Assembly: GCA_964484765.1 (NCBI GenBank)
Contig: CAZAGI010000028.1
Location: 21,221 to 85,220 of the forward strand
Source: DSVQ01 sp964484765
Lineage (GTDB): Bacteria; Planctomycetota; Planctomycetia; Planctomycetales; Planctomycetaceae
DNA length: 64,000 nt
Reading direction: 5' to 3'
Below the pieces are notes generated by a model, which saw nothing but the letters and a program-made list of their open reading frames with translations, did not search any database and was not told the origin of the DNA. The position numbers and the translations under genes are program-made. Shown piece by piece: positions 53,817 to 63,508 of this stretch (position 1 is its first letter; every line of letters starts with the position of its first letter).

Positions 53817-56762
53817 TCAGGGAACGGCCGTCATCAAGGTTTTTCGGCCTTCGATGACAGTGACCGACCGATCTGCGGGAACATCAGTAAACGTGGTGGT
53901 GGTGCCTGACGGCCAAGTGACCACGAGGCGATCAACCTGCGGGCTCGTCCCCAGACCGAAATGAACACAACGCTCGTTGCTGGCCTGGTATCCGTCACCC
54001 GCCAGCTGCTGCCGCCAATGGACCGCTTCACCTTGATGCAGTTCGACGGTCGCCCCAATCGCATCGCGGGCGGTTGTCGTGGCATGAAGCTGAACCGTCA
54101 GCCAGTGTCCGGCCCCTTCGGTCTGATTGGTCGCCAGGATGGCCGGCGCATCGATGTTCGAGAGCGCGAATTCCATCCGTCCGTCGCGATTCCAATCGCA
54201 CAAGGCCAAACCGCGGCCGAACACCGCGCGCCCGAACAGCTCCCCGACTTCCGCCGGTGGTAACTGGGTCATTTGCCCGCGCCCCTGATTACGGAAGAAC
54301 TGGGTCGGCATCTGATAATCGACGCCCGGTTCTCCAAAATCCGCCACATGGCCATTCGCCGAAACCAAATCCAGATCGCCGTTGTTGTCGGCGTCGAGGA
54401 ATTGCGTTCCCCAACCCACGTACGGGATGCCGGGAATCATCAGCCCCGACCCTTGAATCGCATCTTCGAAGAAACCGTCTTCGCGCTGGAGAAAGAGGAC
54501 TTTGGACTCGCCCTGGTAGTTAGTCACAAACAGATCGATCTTGCGATCCCGATTCAAATCGCCGGCGGCGACACCCATGCACGCGGTCGGCATGCCATCA
54601 TGATTGACCGCCAGGCCCGCCAGCAGTGCCTCGTCCGCATAACGGCCTTCAACTTCGGTGGGCCGCAAAAAATAGTTGGGGACTTGATCGTTGGCAATGA
54701 ACAGGCTGGGACGCGGTTCGCCCTTGACGAACATGGCGACCACGCCGAGACTTTTCGATTGCAGTTGCGGTGTGGCATCGGGAACATCGACGAAAGTCCC
54801 ATCGCCACGGGAGAGCAGCACCTGATCGGGCGCGCCTTCATATCCCTTCACAGAACAACGATTCGCGCTGCATTCGACGCTGAAAATCTGCTCGCCCTGC
54901 AGGTAGTTCACGTCATACAGATCGGGATTGCCATCGAGATTCAGATCGAGGATCAGGCAACTGGTCGTCCAGGCGCTGCCTGTCAGTCCGGCGGACACGG
55001 AGATATCCGTAAACGTGCCGTCGCCGTTGTTCTGCCACAGCCGATTCTGACCGATGTTGGCGACATAAAGATCGGGGAAGCCATCGTTGTTGAAGTCGCC
55101 GCAGGAACATCCCTGACCGTAGCCGGGGTCATCGCTCAAGCCGGCCAAAACGGTCACATTTTCGAATCGCGAACCCGTGCCGCGAAAGAGACAATCCATG
55201 CGGTCCGATGACGGCACGGGCTGCTCTGCGCCTCGTGGCCAATCTTGTCCCTGTGTGAAAAACAGGTCGGTCAGGCCATCCTGATCAAAATCGAAGGCAC
55301 CGACACCACCGCCGGTGGATTCGAAAATCCGGACCCCATTCGATTCAGGATCCGGACTCTGAAAATAGGCGAATTCAATGCCGTTGTCGGCAGCCGTATC
55401 GGCGAACCGAATCGATGCCGCGGATCGGGAGCTTGGGGATTCGGACCGCGGTTGTTTCGAGTCCGCGACGAGCGAACGAAAATCGGGATAGGTCGAGAGA
55501 TCGTATTTCCGCGAGAGATCGCTGTCCTCACGAAACCTGGGCGGGTTCAATTTCTGCATCTCCACCATTGGTTTCATCAACTCTTCCGGGAGGCTGGATG
55601 TATCCCACATGCCGCGAGAAAGCTCCACCCAGGCCCAGGCTTCCCAAACGCGACCAGTCTGTGCCAACAGCGTCACCATACGACTGAACTGCTCGGGCTC
55701 GGAGCCGCGGTGAATCAACACTTGCTCGGTCACTTCGGCGTACTCTTTCAGCTGCGCAGCCCGTTCTGAGAATGCGGCGCTGGCCTCTGCATTAAGCGGT
55801 GCCAGCACTTGCCCCAACTGAAAACACGCCCGCCGATGAACGGGTGACTGGCGCACGGTTTCCCAAAAGCACCGCGCCGCGACCTGCGGCTGATTCAACC
55901 GCCGTGCCCATAATCCGCGGACAAACCACACGCCGGGATCATTCTGCGCCGCGTCCGGCAATTTCGCATGCCACGCTTGCAGTTCGGAAAGCTCGCCATC
56001 CAGCAGCAGCTCGCCGTACAGCGCCTGCGCCTCGATGATTTCCGGGTGCAACGCAATCACCCCGGCGACGCGCTGGCGTGCCTCAGCAAACTTCTGCTCG
56101 GTCATTTCCACTCTGGCTAAGCCCAACTGAACGTAATAGTCGTCGGGGTGTCGCTCCGCGCGGCGGCGAATCGCTTCCGCTTGATTCGACGGGCGGTCCG
56201 GCTCTGACAATGACACCAGATTCTGAACCTCGATGCGGCCCGAAGTGATGGTCTCCAACAGAATCGGCTCCGCGCGGTTGCGGAGTCCGCTCATCTCGTA
56301 CAACTGCGCGAGTTTCGTCAGCGACCGTCGATCTTCGGGATAGCGTTCAATCAGCAACTGAAAGAGTTCTTCCGCTTTGTGGAGCAGCCCGTCGTAGAAG
56401 TGCAACTCAGCGGCGGCACGAATCGCGCGCAGCGACACTCGGGAACCGTCCTGTGGAACCGATTCATAGTATTGAATCGCCTCCTGGTTCTTCTGGTTCG
56501 ACGCCAAAATGTCTCCCAGGATCAGCTGCGCTTCGGGCCAGCGGCTGTCATCACGGGGAATAGCCCGCAAGATGGCTTCGGCTTCCTGAAACTGGCCGTT
56601 GCTGGCCAGTTCCTTGGCCTGATCCAACGACGACAGGCCCAGGGGCGTACCGCACCCGCCTGCCAGCAAGGCAATCCCCACCAACCACTGCCAACTCGGG
56701 CGGCCATGGGAAACCGAGTTGGCGCAGACGGCGCTATCAACTGAAGCCAGCAAAGTGATCAC
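53817..56762 (-). CDS. TPR + FG-GAP/UnbV (CRTAC1-like) lipoprotein
   Basis: A protein of 981 aa with lipobox ALLAGGC (Cys 37). Residues 45-400 are TPR-like helical repeats. Residues about 450-870 form an FG-GAP propeller with Ca-binding loops such as FDFDQDGLTDLFF, DFNNDGFPDLYV, DLNLDGNPDLYD and DADNNGDLDLVS. The C-terminus is an ASPIC/UnbV domain (IGATVELHQGEAVHWRQQL, VHFGLG, VTWPSG). It should be attached to the envelope and face outward. The gene is divergent from two TPR genes that resemble its own N-terminal half. Confidence 0.9.
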   Translation of the reverse strand: MITLLASVDSAVCANSVSHGRPSWQWLVGIALLAGGCGTPLGLSSLDQAKELASNGQFQEAEAILRAIPRDDSRWPEAQLILGDILASNQKNQEAIQYYESVPQDGSRVSLRAIRAAAELHFYDGLLHKAEELFQLLIERYPEDRRSLTKLAQLYEMSGLRNRAEPILLETITSGRIEVQNLVSLSEPDRPSNQAEAIRRRAERHPDDYYVQLGLARVEMTEQKFAEARQRVAGVIALHPEIIEAQALYGELLLDGELSELQAWHAKLPDAAQNDPGVWFVRGLWARRLNQPQVAARCFWETVRQSPVHRRACFQLGQVLAPLNAEASAAFSERAAQLKEYAEVTEQVLIHRGSEPEQFSRMVTLLAQTGRVWEAWAWVELSRGMWDTSSLPEELMKPMVEMQKLNPPRFREDSDLSRKYDLSTYPDFRSLVADSKQPRSESPSSRSAASIRFADTAADNGIEFAYFQSPDPESNGVRIFESTGGGVGAFDFDQDGLTDLFFTQGQDWPRGAEQPVPSSDRMDCLFRGTGSRFENVTVLAGLSDDPGYGQGCSCGDFNNDGFPDLYVANIGQNRLWQNNGDGTFTDISVSAGLTGSAWTTSCLILDLNLDGNPDLYDVNYLQGEQIFSVECSANRCSVKGYEGAPDQVLLSRGDGTFVDVPDATPQLQSKSLGVVAMFVKGEPRPSLFIANDQVPNYFLRPTEVEGRYADEALLAGLAVNHDGMPTACMGVAAGDLNRDRKIDLFVTNYQGESKVLFLQREDGFFEDAIQGSGLMIPGIPYVGWGTQFLDADNNGDLDLVSANGHVADFGEPGVDYQMPTQFFRNQGRGQMTQLPPAEVGELFGRAVFGRGLALCDWNRDGRMEFALSNIDAPAILATNQTEGAGHWLTVQLHATTTARDAIGATVELHQGEAVHWRQQLAGDGYQASNERCVHFGLGTSPQVDRLVVTWPSGTTTTFTDVPADRSVTVIEGRKTLMTAVP

Positions 56763-57125
56763 GGAAATACACCATTGAGAATCGCGGCGTTCGCAGGCCG
56801 CGCTCGGCGGCCCAATTCACAGTCCCCCTACGAAATCAGCACACACCGGAAGGTGATGATGGGGCAGTCCGTCCAGTCGTGGGGTTGATATTGATGCTAA
56901 GTCATGCGTGCAGACGGTTCAACGTCGGTCCGTGGTCGCGGCACATTTATCGCGACATTTCCTGCGTGAAGTCTGGGAAAGCGGACATGACACGGATTCG
57001 GAGCCGACTTCACCTCAACTCGTCTAACACGCCGTTGCAAAGCGTTTTGCTCCATGGGAGAATCATCGATTCGGGTCAATCCCGTCGGGATGCCCTGTCG
57101 TCATCGCTCGATCGCTAAGATTGCC
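56763..57125. other. divergent intergenic region, 363 nt
   Basis: Separates the TPR-UnbV gene (minus) from the TPR genes (plus), so promoters for both should lie here. No convincing -35/-10 pair, operator or palindrome was found. The short frames in it have no family similarity. Confidence 0.5.
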
Positions 57126-58409
57126 ATGTCTGCGCCTGCCACGGTTACCGGACCGACATTGCCGCCGTTGCCACCATCGTTACGGGAACGCCCGCAGCGC
57201 AGCGCACGGCGGTGGCTGATGCTGGGCGTGCTGGCACTGTTGATCCCCGGACTCGGCTGGGCGGGATATCAAGGCTGGCGGTGGTCGCAGACCCGTTCCT
57301 TTTTTCAGCAATGTGAAGCGGCCCGCCTTGCCGAAGACTGGCGATTCGAGCGGGAAATTGCCGGCAAATGGGCCGAATGGGATCCCAACGCCGCGCGGGC
57401 CTGGTGGTTTGCGGCGGAAGCCGCACAGGAGTTGGAAGACTTCGAAGACTTGGCCTTTTGTCTGGGTCACGTGCCACGCTCCGATCCGAAATCCCTGATT
57501 GCACTGGTGGAAAAGGCGAACCTGGAATGGACTGCGCTGAATCGTCCGATGGTGGCCATCCAAACGAGTCAGCAGGTCCTCGCGCGTGAACCGCGCATCA
57601 CGGAAATTCAGTCCCGCGTGATTTCCTTCTACGCGATGAACCTGCAGCGTGTTCCCATGCTCAAGGCCATCCGCGCCGCCATTACCGCGGGATCGGAACC
57701 GCAGGAATCGTATCCGTACCTGGTGATGGCCGACGTGCTCACGTTTTCGAATGGCGACAAACTCAACAGCCGCTGGCTGTCGTCCGATCCCGATGAAACG
57801 CGGTTCAAGGTCGCACTTGCCGTCCATACGGCGATGAACGTGACACAGAGCGCAGAAGCCGGCGAGTCGGCGGAAATGATCGAGGTGAATGCCGAGGCGA
57901 AGCGGCAACTGCAATGGTTCCTCGATAAACTCCCGCACGACCCCGTGCTGCTGCCGCATCTCATGCATCGTGCATACCGGGAAAGCGACGTCCAGCGCAT
58001 GGGCGAATTGCTGCAACAGATCGACGAACAAAGTGTGGATGATCACATGGTCTGGGTTTTCCGCGGCTGGTATCGCATGGAAACCGGCGACGTGGCCGAT
58101 GCGGAGACATCGCTGCTGGAGGCCCTGCGACTGCATCCCATCAGCCCACTGGCCCATCACGAATACGCGAAATTGCTTCGCAAACTGCAGCGACCGGAAA
58201 AAGAGATCGAGCGCGAACAACGGCTGGCCGCCATCGGCCGGGAACTGCGGACGACATTGTTGCAGTTGCCGAGCGTGCTCGAACTTTCAGAACAGCATCT
58301 CCGAGCCATCGCGAACTATGCCGAAGCCTGCGGCGACAACCAGATCGCCGAGGCGTTGAGCATGCGGTTGGAACCCTTGCCAACGACTCTACCAAGGCTC
58401 GTACCGTGA
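57126..58409 (+). CDS. membrane-anchored TPR protein
   Basis: A protein of 427 aa from ATG 57126. An N-terminal Pro-rich cytoplasmic part (residues 1-28) is followed by one membrane helix (WLMLGVLALLIPGLGWAGY) and a periplasmic TPR array, for example AARLAEDWRFEREIAGKWAE, FYAMNLQRVPMLKAIRAAI, RGWYRMETGDVADAETSLLE, and HEYAKLLRKLQRPEKEIE. Repeats are typical of protein-binding scaffolds. It is a tandem paralogue of the next gene and similar to the TPR part of the divergent fusion protein. Confidence 0.8.
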   Translation: MSAPATVTGPTLPPLPPSLRERPQRSARRWLMLGVLALLIPGLGWAGYQGWRWSQTRSFFQQCEAARLAEDWRFEREIAGKWAEWDPNAARAWWFAAEAAQELEDFEDLAFCLGHVPRSDPKSLIALVEKANLEWTALNRPMVAIQTSQQVLAREPRITEIQSRVISFYAMNLQRVPMLKAIRAAITAGSEPQESYPYLVMADVLTFSNGDKLNSRWLSSDPDETRFKVALAVHTAMNVTQSAEAGESAEMIEVNAEAKRQLQWFLDKLPHDPVLLPHLMHRAYRESDVQRMGELLQQIDEQSVDDHMVWVFRGWYRMETGDVADAETSLLEALRLHPISPLAHHEYAKLLRKLQRPEKEIEREQRLAAIGRELRTTLLQLPSVLELSEQHLRAIANYAEACGDNQIAEALSMRLEPLPTTLPRLVP

Positions 58410-58461
58410 ACGACAGCCTCCGTTATCGTCGTGTGGCGTGGATCGCGGTTGCGGAAGCGGA

Positions 58462-59652
58462 ATGCGGCGATCGATGAAACTCCGCACGAAGCGAACGCTG
58501 TTGATCCTGACGGTCGTGCTTCTGAGCGTCTGCGCCGGTGCCTACTACGTTCAACGGCGCGTGGACCAACTCACGCGGCTCTGTGCCGAAGCGTTTCGGC
58601 AACACGACTGGCAAAAGCTGGAGGGTTCTGCACGCGAGTCGCTGATGCTGCGCGGGACTCCCCTCGCCTGGTATTGGCTCGGCAGCGCGCTGAAAGGACA
58701 AGGCAAGTTTGCTGAAGCCAAGTCGGCTTTCGAAAAAGTCCCACTGCACGGAATCCGTGGCATCGACGCCGCCATTGAACGGATGGAGATCACGTTCCAC
58801 GTCGAACTTCGCCCGCTGGAAGCGATTGAAGCCGCACAACGGCTGCTGGAACGTGATCCCCGCCTCGCATCCCCTCGCCGGCATCTCGTTTATTTTTATG
58901 CAATGACCTTGCAGCGTCCACAGCTCTTGCGGGAAATTCGCCGGGCGATCGAATACCACGTGGATCTTCCGGAACACTACATCTATTTGCTGACGTTGGA
59001 AGACTTGTCGTTCAAGGATGCCGAAGAGATCACCACACGCTGGTTATCCGGAACTCCCGATTCACCGTTCCTGCAAACGATCGTGGAAGTTCAGCGGCTG
59101 CGTGTGGCCCGCAACGAGGCCCGTCAGACACCCTCACCGGAATTGACGCAGCACTACAGCGACATGCGCAATGCCTTTCTGGCGGCTCACGACGCAAGCA
59201 CCGCGCCGTTGTCTGTGCTGGAAACCTTGCTGTTGCTCGCGATGGATCGGGGCGATGTCCCAGAAGCGGGGCGTCTGCTCGCGCTCGTGCCGGTCGAAGC
59301 CGGAGACGATCCGACATTCTGGCGCTACCGTGGATGGTATGCGATGCGGAACGGCGATCTGACCCAGGCGGAAGACTCCTATCGAGAAGCACTGTCACTG
59401 CACCCCGAAGGTTGGCAGACGCGACACGAATACGCCAACATCTTGCGCGCCAAAGGCGACGTGCGATCGGCCGCGCGGTATCAGGCGACCGCGGGCCTCG
59501 GCACGAAACTGATCAGCGAAAGCCGCCGACTGGAGCACGTGCAAAAGGTGTCGATGCCGTGGCTGCTGGAGATGGCAACTTACGCCGCCAAATGTGACGA
59601 TTTGTCCACTGCCAATGCGATTTATCGGCGACAACAGTCGGCACGACCGTAA
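58462..59652 (+). CDS. membrane-anchored TPR protein, tandem paralogue
   Basis: A protein of 396 aa from ATG 58462; GTG 58438 and ATG 58474 are in frame. One membrane helix (LLILTVVLLSVCAGAYY) precedes the periplasmic TPR array, with FYAMTLQRPQLLREIRRAI, RGWYAMRNGDLTQAEDSYRE and HEYANILRAKGDVRSAARYQ matching the previous gene segment by segment. This shows a gene duplication. The start lies 52 nt after the previous stop. It likely binds the same kind of partner, possibly the lipoproteins of this cluster. Confidence 0.8.
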   Translation: MRRSMKLRTKRTLLILTVVLLSVCAGAYYVQRRVDQLTRLCAEAFRQHDWQKLEGSARESLMLRGTPLAWYWLGSALKGQGKFAEAKSAFEKVPLHGIRGIDAAIERMEITFHVELRPLEAIEAAQRLLERDPRLASPRRHLVYFYAMTLQRPQLLREIRRAIEYHVDLPEHYIYLLTLEDLSFKDAEEITTRWLSGTPDSPFLQTIVEVQRLRVARNEARQTPSPELTQHYSDMRNAFLAAHDASTAPLSVLETLLLLAMDRGDVPEAGRLLALVPVEAGDDPTFWRYRGWYAMRNGDLTQAEDSYREALSLHPEGWQTRHEYANILRAKGDVRSAARYQATAGLGTKLISESRRLEHVQKVSMPWLLEMATYAAKCDDLSTANAIYRRQQSARP

Positions 59653-59960
59653 GCCACCCGACAAATCGCAATGGCGAAGCTGTGGAAACGCTCGAAGAAC
59701 AGCAGGAGTGTTTGTACCGAGGCAAAAACGTCGCACATTTGTGCATTTCCGAATAATCAATACAATGAATTCACAAATCGCAAAAGTCCTGATTTCCTTG
59801 GAAATCTAAACGCAAAAATCTCAATTGGACTGAGAGTTCCGGTTTTTTGAGGAATTTATGGAAATTTCGCCTTGATTGCTATTTTCGGGCCGGGTAGCGT
59901 ACCGTTTATCATTCTCTATTCGTTCCCTCACTTCTCATCCCTCTGTCGGATACCGTCGGC
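59653..59960 (+). promoter_or_regulatory. AT-rich leader of the pseudopilin/lipoprotein unit
   Basis: This 308-nt gap is clearly richer in A and T than the rest. Possible sigma-70 sites: TTGTGC (59739-59744) and TACAAT (59761-59766) with 16 nt between, and TTGATT (59872-59877) with TAGCGT (59895-59900) at 17 nt. The first has a good -10, the second a weak one. Low certainty. Confidence 0.35.
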
Positions 59961-60476
59961 ATGCGGCTGGACTCGTATTTGTCCCATGGCAAACTTAACC
60001 TGCTTCGGAGCGTAGCACTCCTCTGCGCGGGCGTTGTTGCCGGTTGTGGCGGCGGCGGGCCAGCGCTGTCTTACGTGAAGGGCACGGTGACACGCGGAGG
60101 CACTCCGGTGCCTGGCATCACCGTCACGTTCACCCAAGTCGATAAGAATTTCTCCGCAGCGGGTCGCACGAATGATCAGGGCGTGTTTGTCCTGATCAGC
60201 CAGAACGGTAAGTCGGGCGCGTTGCCCGGCAAAAACAAAGTGACCCTCACCGTTCCCGCCATCGCCGGGGGCACGGTGGTGAATATGTCCGACCCGTCTT
60301 CCGCCGAACAGGTGATGAAGGCCCGGCAAGCCGATTTACAGGGTGGAAAACGTGGCGCTCCGGCGTCGACCAAGGCGTCAGACAAGATTCCGCCTGAATA
60401 CAGCAACCCCAGCAAAACTCCGTTGGAATACGAAGTTAAGACTGGAAGCAATGATTTCGATATTCCGATTCCCTGA
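59961..60476 (+). CDS. small lipoprotein with carboxypeptidase-regulatory-like domain
   Basis: A protein of 171 aa. The signal ends VVAGC. The mature domain has YVKGTVTRGGTPVPGITVTFT, FSAAGRTNDQGVFVLIS and PGKNKVTLTVPA, the usual pattern of the short beta-sandwich lipoproteins that accompany DUF1559 genes in planctomycetes. It may help sort or fold the pseudopilin-like partner. The next gene follows after 39 nt. Confidence 0.75.
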   Translation: MRLDSYLSHGKLNLLRSVALLCAGVVAGCGGGGPALSYVKGTVTRGGTPVPGITVTFTQVDKNFSAAGRTNDQGVFVLISQNGKSGALPGKNKVTLTVPAIAGGTVVNMSDPSSAEQVMKARQADLQGGKRGAPASTKASDKIPPEYSNPSKTPLEYEVKTGSNDFDIPIP

Positions 60477-60515
60477 TTCCCCGTCATGATTCCGAATTCT
60501 TTGAAAGGAGACCTT

Positions 60516-61610
60516 GTGAGCACCCGTCATCGTCGTCTACGCGCGTTTACCCTGATCGAGCTGCTGGTGGTCATCGCGATCATCGCCATCTTGATCGCAC
60601 TGTTGTTGCCCGCAGTGCAGCAGGCCCGCGAAGCGGCCCGCCGTACGCAATGCCGCAACAATATGAAGCAACTGGGTCTGGCCGCCCACAACTATCACGA
60701 CAACTACAACCAGTTCCCCATGAACTGGTACAACGGCCAGAACAATACCCAGGGGGATCCGTCGAACCCCAATTACAACAACGGCTCGTATTCCTGGGTT
60801 GTCGGTGCGCTTCCTTACATGGATCAGGCGCCGCTCTACAACCAAATTGCCAACTACTTTGGACCGGCCAGCGGCGCGGCTCCGAACTGCGGTATGGGTT
60901 TCAATACGTCGATCGGCGGGACGCCGGCTCCGCGCCAACTGGCCAAGGCGCTGCTAAACAACCTGGTTTGCCCCTCGAACGAGCAACCGGTCGGTCGCCG
61001 GAATCAGATTATTGAACCGGATAACGGCGGCTGGAACGCCCCGTACGCAGATACCGCGGGTGGTTTGGATTACGTCGGTAACATGGGCCACATCTGGGCG
61101 GGATGGCATGACTGCGGCAACGTCCCGGACTTCCCGTCAACCGATGGTCGTTTCGTGCGTGGCAGCGCTGGCACCCCCTGGATTTCGGAACGCTGGAACA
61201 ACGACAATCCGAACATCAACGGTGTGTTCTACTTCCGCGGCTCCCGCAAGATTTCCCAGATCACCGACGGTACCTCGAATACCGTGATGTTCTTCGAATC
61301 GATGCACTGGCGTGGTGGTGACGGTGCCAATGCGAACTACAAGTTTAATACCGACCATCAGGACGTATCAAACTGGGCTTGTGCGCTAGGTGCGACTGCA
61401 CCGATGCGGCATCCAATCAATAACCGTAATCCGATTTGGCAGTACGGTGATGGCGACGTCCGTAACTGGGGCCCCAGCAGCCGTCACGTCGGTGGCTGTC
61501 ACGTGACCCTCTGCGACGGTTCGGTCCGCTTCGTCAGCGAAAACATCGATCATACCGTGCGTTACAACATCGCAAGTGCGAAAGACAACAACGCCGTGGG
61601 CGATTTCTAA
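60516..61610 (+). CDS. DUF1559 pseudopilin-like protein
   Basis: A protein of 364 aa starting at GTG 60516, which has AAAGGAG 5 nt upstream; the ATG at 60486 lies before that site. The N-terminus is a type IV pilin-like prepilin signal RAFTLIELLVVIAIIAILIA, with Ala before Phe where Gly is usual and Glu at the fifth mature position. The DUF1559 region has LLPAVQQAREAARRTQCRNN, MKQLGLAAHNYHD and HVTLCDGSVRFVSENID. It is a hallmark of planctomycetes, often present in many copies, and is assumed to build a surface or secretion filament. A terminator follows. Confidence 0.93.
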   Translation: MSTRHRRLRAFTLIELLVVIAIIAILIALLLPAVQQAREAARRTQCRNNMKQLGLAAHNYHDNYNQFPMNWYNGQNNTQGDPSNPNYNNGSYSWVVGALPYMDQAPLYNQIANYFGPASGAAPNCGMGFNTSIGGTPAPRQLAKALLNNLVCPSNEQPVGRRNQIIEPDNGGWNAPYADTAGGLDYVGNMGHIWAGWHDCGNVPDFPSTDGRFVRGSAGTPWISERWNNDNPNINGVFYFRGSRKISQITDGTSNTVMFFESMHWRGGDGANANYKFNTDHQDVSNWACALGATAPMRHPINNRNPIWQYGDGDVRNWGPSSRHVGGCHVTLCDGSVRFVSENIDHTVRYNIASAKDNNAVGDF

Positions 61611-61639
61611 TCGCTTGAATGTTCGATGCCTCTTTCAGT

Positions 61640-61678
61640 GACCTCCGCCTGACGTTGGATCAGGCGGAGGTCTTTTTT
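61640..61678 (+). terminator. rho-independent terminator after the DUF1559 gene
   Basis: A perfect 13-bp stem (61640-61652 with 61660-61672), the loop CGTTGGA and six T residues (61673-61678). Any start of the next gene before 61679 is therefore unlikely. Confidence 0.93.
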
Positions 61679-61696
61679 CACGCGGTGATCTCTGCG

Positions 61697-63499
61697 ATGA
61701 TGCCGGTCCTCCCACGGCGAGCGATGACTTTCCGGACGTGCCTGATTCTGTGCGGGATGATGATTGCGGGCTGCAGCGGCAGTACCGCTTCCCAATCACC
61801 GCCAGCGTCTGTGGCCGATCAGCCGCCGGTGGCCGCACGCAAATTCAATTTCACACCTGCGGAACCGAAGCAGGAACTGAAAACCGAAGCAGCGGTGACG
61901 GTTGCCTTCCCGCAGTTTCGCGATGTCGCCGAAGAGCGCGGCATCCATTTCATTTACGATAACGGTGCCAGCCCCAAAGCCCTAATGGTGGAATCAACGG
62001 GCGGCGGTTGCGGATGGTTTGACTACGATCTCGATGGTCGACTCGATTTGTTTTTACCGCAGGGAGGCGTTCCCGATGCGCCTCCAGACGCGCCGCGCCC
62101 TCCTGATTCTCTCTGGAGGCAAGCCGCGAATCAGGAATTTATCGATGTGACGCCGCTGGCAGGCGTGGGCGATCGTGGTTTCGGTCAGGGTCTGGCCATC
62201 GGCGATCTCAACAACGACGGCTTCGACGACTTGTTTGTGACGAATGCAGGCCGCTGTTCGCTGTATCTCAACCAGGGCGACGGGACCTTTCGACAAGCGA
62301 TTGACTTATTGGCCGGCAAACGCGACGTCTGGTCGACCAGCGCGGCCTGGGGCGATCCCGATCGCGATGGTGATCTTGATCTCTACGTCTGCAACTACAC
62401 GATTTACGATGCCTACGCGCCGATTCCCTGCTTCGACAAAAGCGGCGAGCGCACGATCTGTCATCCCGCGCATGTCGATGCCGAACCGGATGAGTACTTC
62501 GTTAACCAGGGAGATGGAACGTTTGTGGAATCGTCGCAAACACTGGGGCTCTTTGGATCCAGCAACAAAGGCCTGGGCGTTGTGATTGCAGACCTGACCG
62601 GCGACGAATGGCCCGAGATTTTTGTCGCCAACGATGTCAGCGCCAATTTTCTGTTTGTGAATGAGGCCGGACAATCTTTCAAAGAATCGGCCTTGGTTTT
62701 GGGTGGGGCTTACAGCGCCACCGGTGAATCGCAGGCCAACATGGGGATCGCGTTCGGCGATTATGATCACAACGGCTGGCAGGATCTCTGCATCACGCAC
62801 TTTACCGGCGAAGGACATACGCTCTACCAGAATCTGGGGCCGTTGGGATTGCAGGACGTCACCGCTCAAACCGGCTTGCGCGAAGCCACGATGTCGAAAC
62901 TCGGTTTCGGTACCATCATGAGCGACTTCAACCTCGACGGCTTCATGGATGTGGTCTTCACCAGCGGGCACATCGATCCACGGTTCCGGAATCTCGAAGG
63001 CTATGAAATGACGCCGCAGCAGTTCACGTTTGACGGCGTGCGCTGGCGTGACGGCTCAGCGGCCGGGGGCGAGTATTTTCAGCGCCGGGCCGTCGGTCGC
63101 GGCATGGCTTCGGCCGATTACGATCGCGATGGCGATCTCGATCTGTGCGTGGTCCATCAAAACAGTCCGGTCGCCTTGCTGCAGAACGAATCCCAGCGGA
63201 GCCACTGCGTTCGCGTCGCCCCGATTGGCGTCGTCAGCAATCGCAACGGTTATGGCGCACGCCTCACGCTGCATTTCGGTGATCAGCACCGGAAGGCGGA
63301 AGTCGCCGGCGGCACGAGCTATGTTGCCGCCAACGAGCGATTAGTCTTTTTTGGTCTGGGCGACTGGTCGGGACCTTGCCGTCTGGAAGTTGTTTGGCCA
63401 TCGGGGATGACCGATTCCGTGGAACTGGACCACCCGGACGAACTCGTTGTGGTTCGCGAAGGGCAAGGCCGGTTACCGACGATTCCCGTTGCCGATTGA
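61697..63499 (+). CDS. FG-GAP/UnbV (CRTAC1-like) lipoprotein
   Basis: A protein of about 600 aa from ATG 61697, with GGTGAT 7 nt upstream; ATG 61724 is an alternative. The lipobox is MMIAGC. The propeller has FDYDLDGRLDLFLPQ, DLNNDGFDDLFVTN, DPDRDGDLDLYVCNY, DYDHNGWQDLCITH, DFNLDGFMDVVFTSG and YDRDGDLDLCVVHQN as Ca-binding blades. The C-terminal ASPIC/UnbV domain has NGYGARLTLHFGDQHRKAEV and VFFGLGDWSG. No TPR part is fused, unlike the gene at 53817. It ends 9 nt before the CxxCH lipoprotein gene. Confidence 0.92.
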   Translation: MMPVLPRRAMTFRTCLILCGMMIAGCSGSTASQSPPASVADQPPVAARKFNFTPAEPKQELKTEAAVTVAFPQFRDVAEERGIHFIYDNGASPKALMVESTGGGCGWFDYDLDGRLDLFLPQGGVPDAPPDAPRPPDSLWRQAANQEFIDVTPLAGVGDRGFGQGLAIGDLNNDGFDDLFVTNAGRCSLYLNQGDGTFRQAIDLLAGKRDVWSTSAAWGDPDRDGDLDLYVCNYTIYDAYAPIPCFDKSGERTICHPAHVDAEPDEYFVNQGDGTFVESSQTLGLFGSSNKGLGVVIADLTGDEWPEIFVANDVSANFLFVNEAGQSFKESALVLGGAYSATGESQANMGIAFGDYDHNGWQDLCITHFTGEGHTLYQNLGPLGLQDVTAQTGLREATMSKLGFGTIMSDFNLDGFMDVVFTSGHIDPRFRNLEGYEMTPQQFTFDGVRWRDGSAAGGEYFQRRAVGRGMASADYDRDGDLDLCVVHQNSPVALLQNESQRSHCVRVAPIGVVSNRNGYGARLTLHFGDQHRKAEVAGGTSYVAANERLVFFGLGDWSGPCRLEVVWPSGMTDSVELDHPDELVVVREGQGRLPTIPVAD

Positions 63500-63508
63500 G
63501 GGACGCGC

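Noticed and set aside
53557..53964. 135-codon plus-strand frame between the sigma factor and the UnbV gene
   Set aside because: No motif, and it overlaps the end of the UnbV gene in antisense.
61619..61696. Upstream extension of the second UnbV lipoprotein gene
   Set aside because: The extension would read through a perfect terminator at 61640-61678 and spoil the lipoprotein signal.
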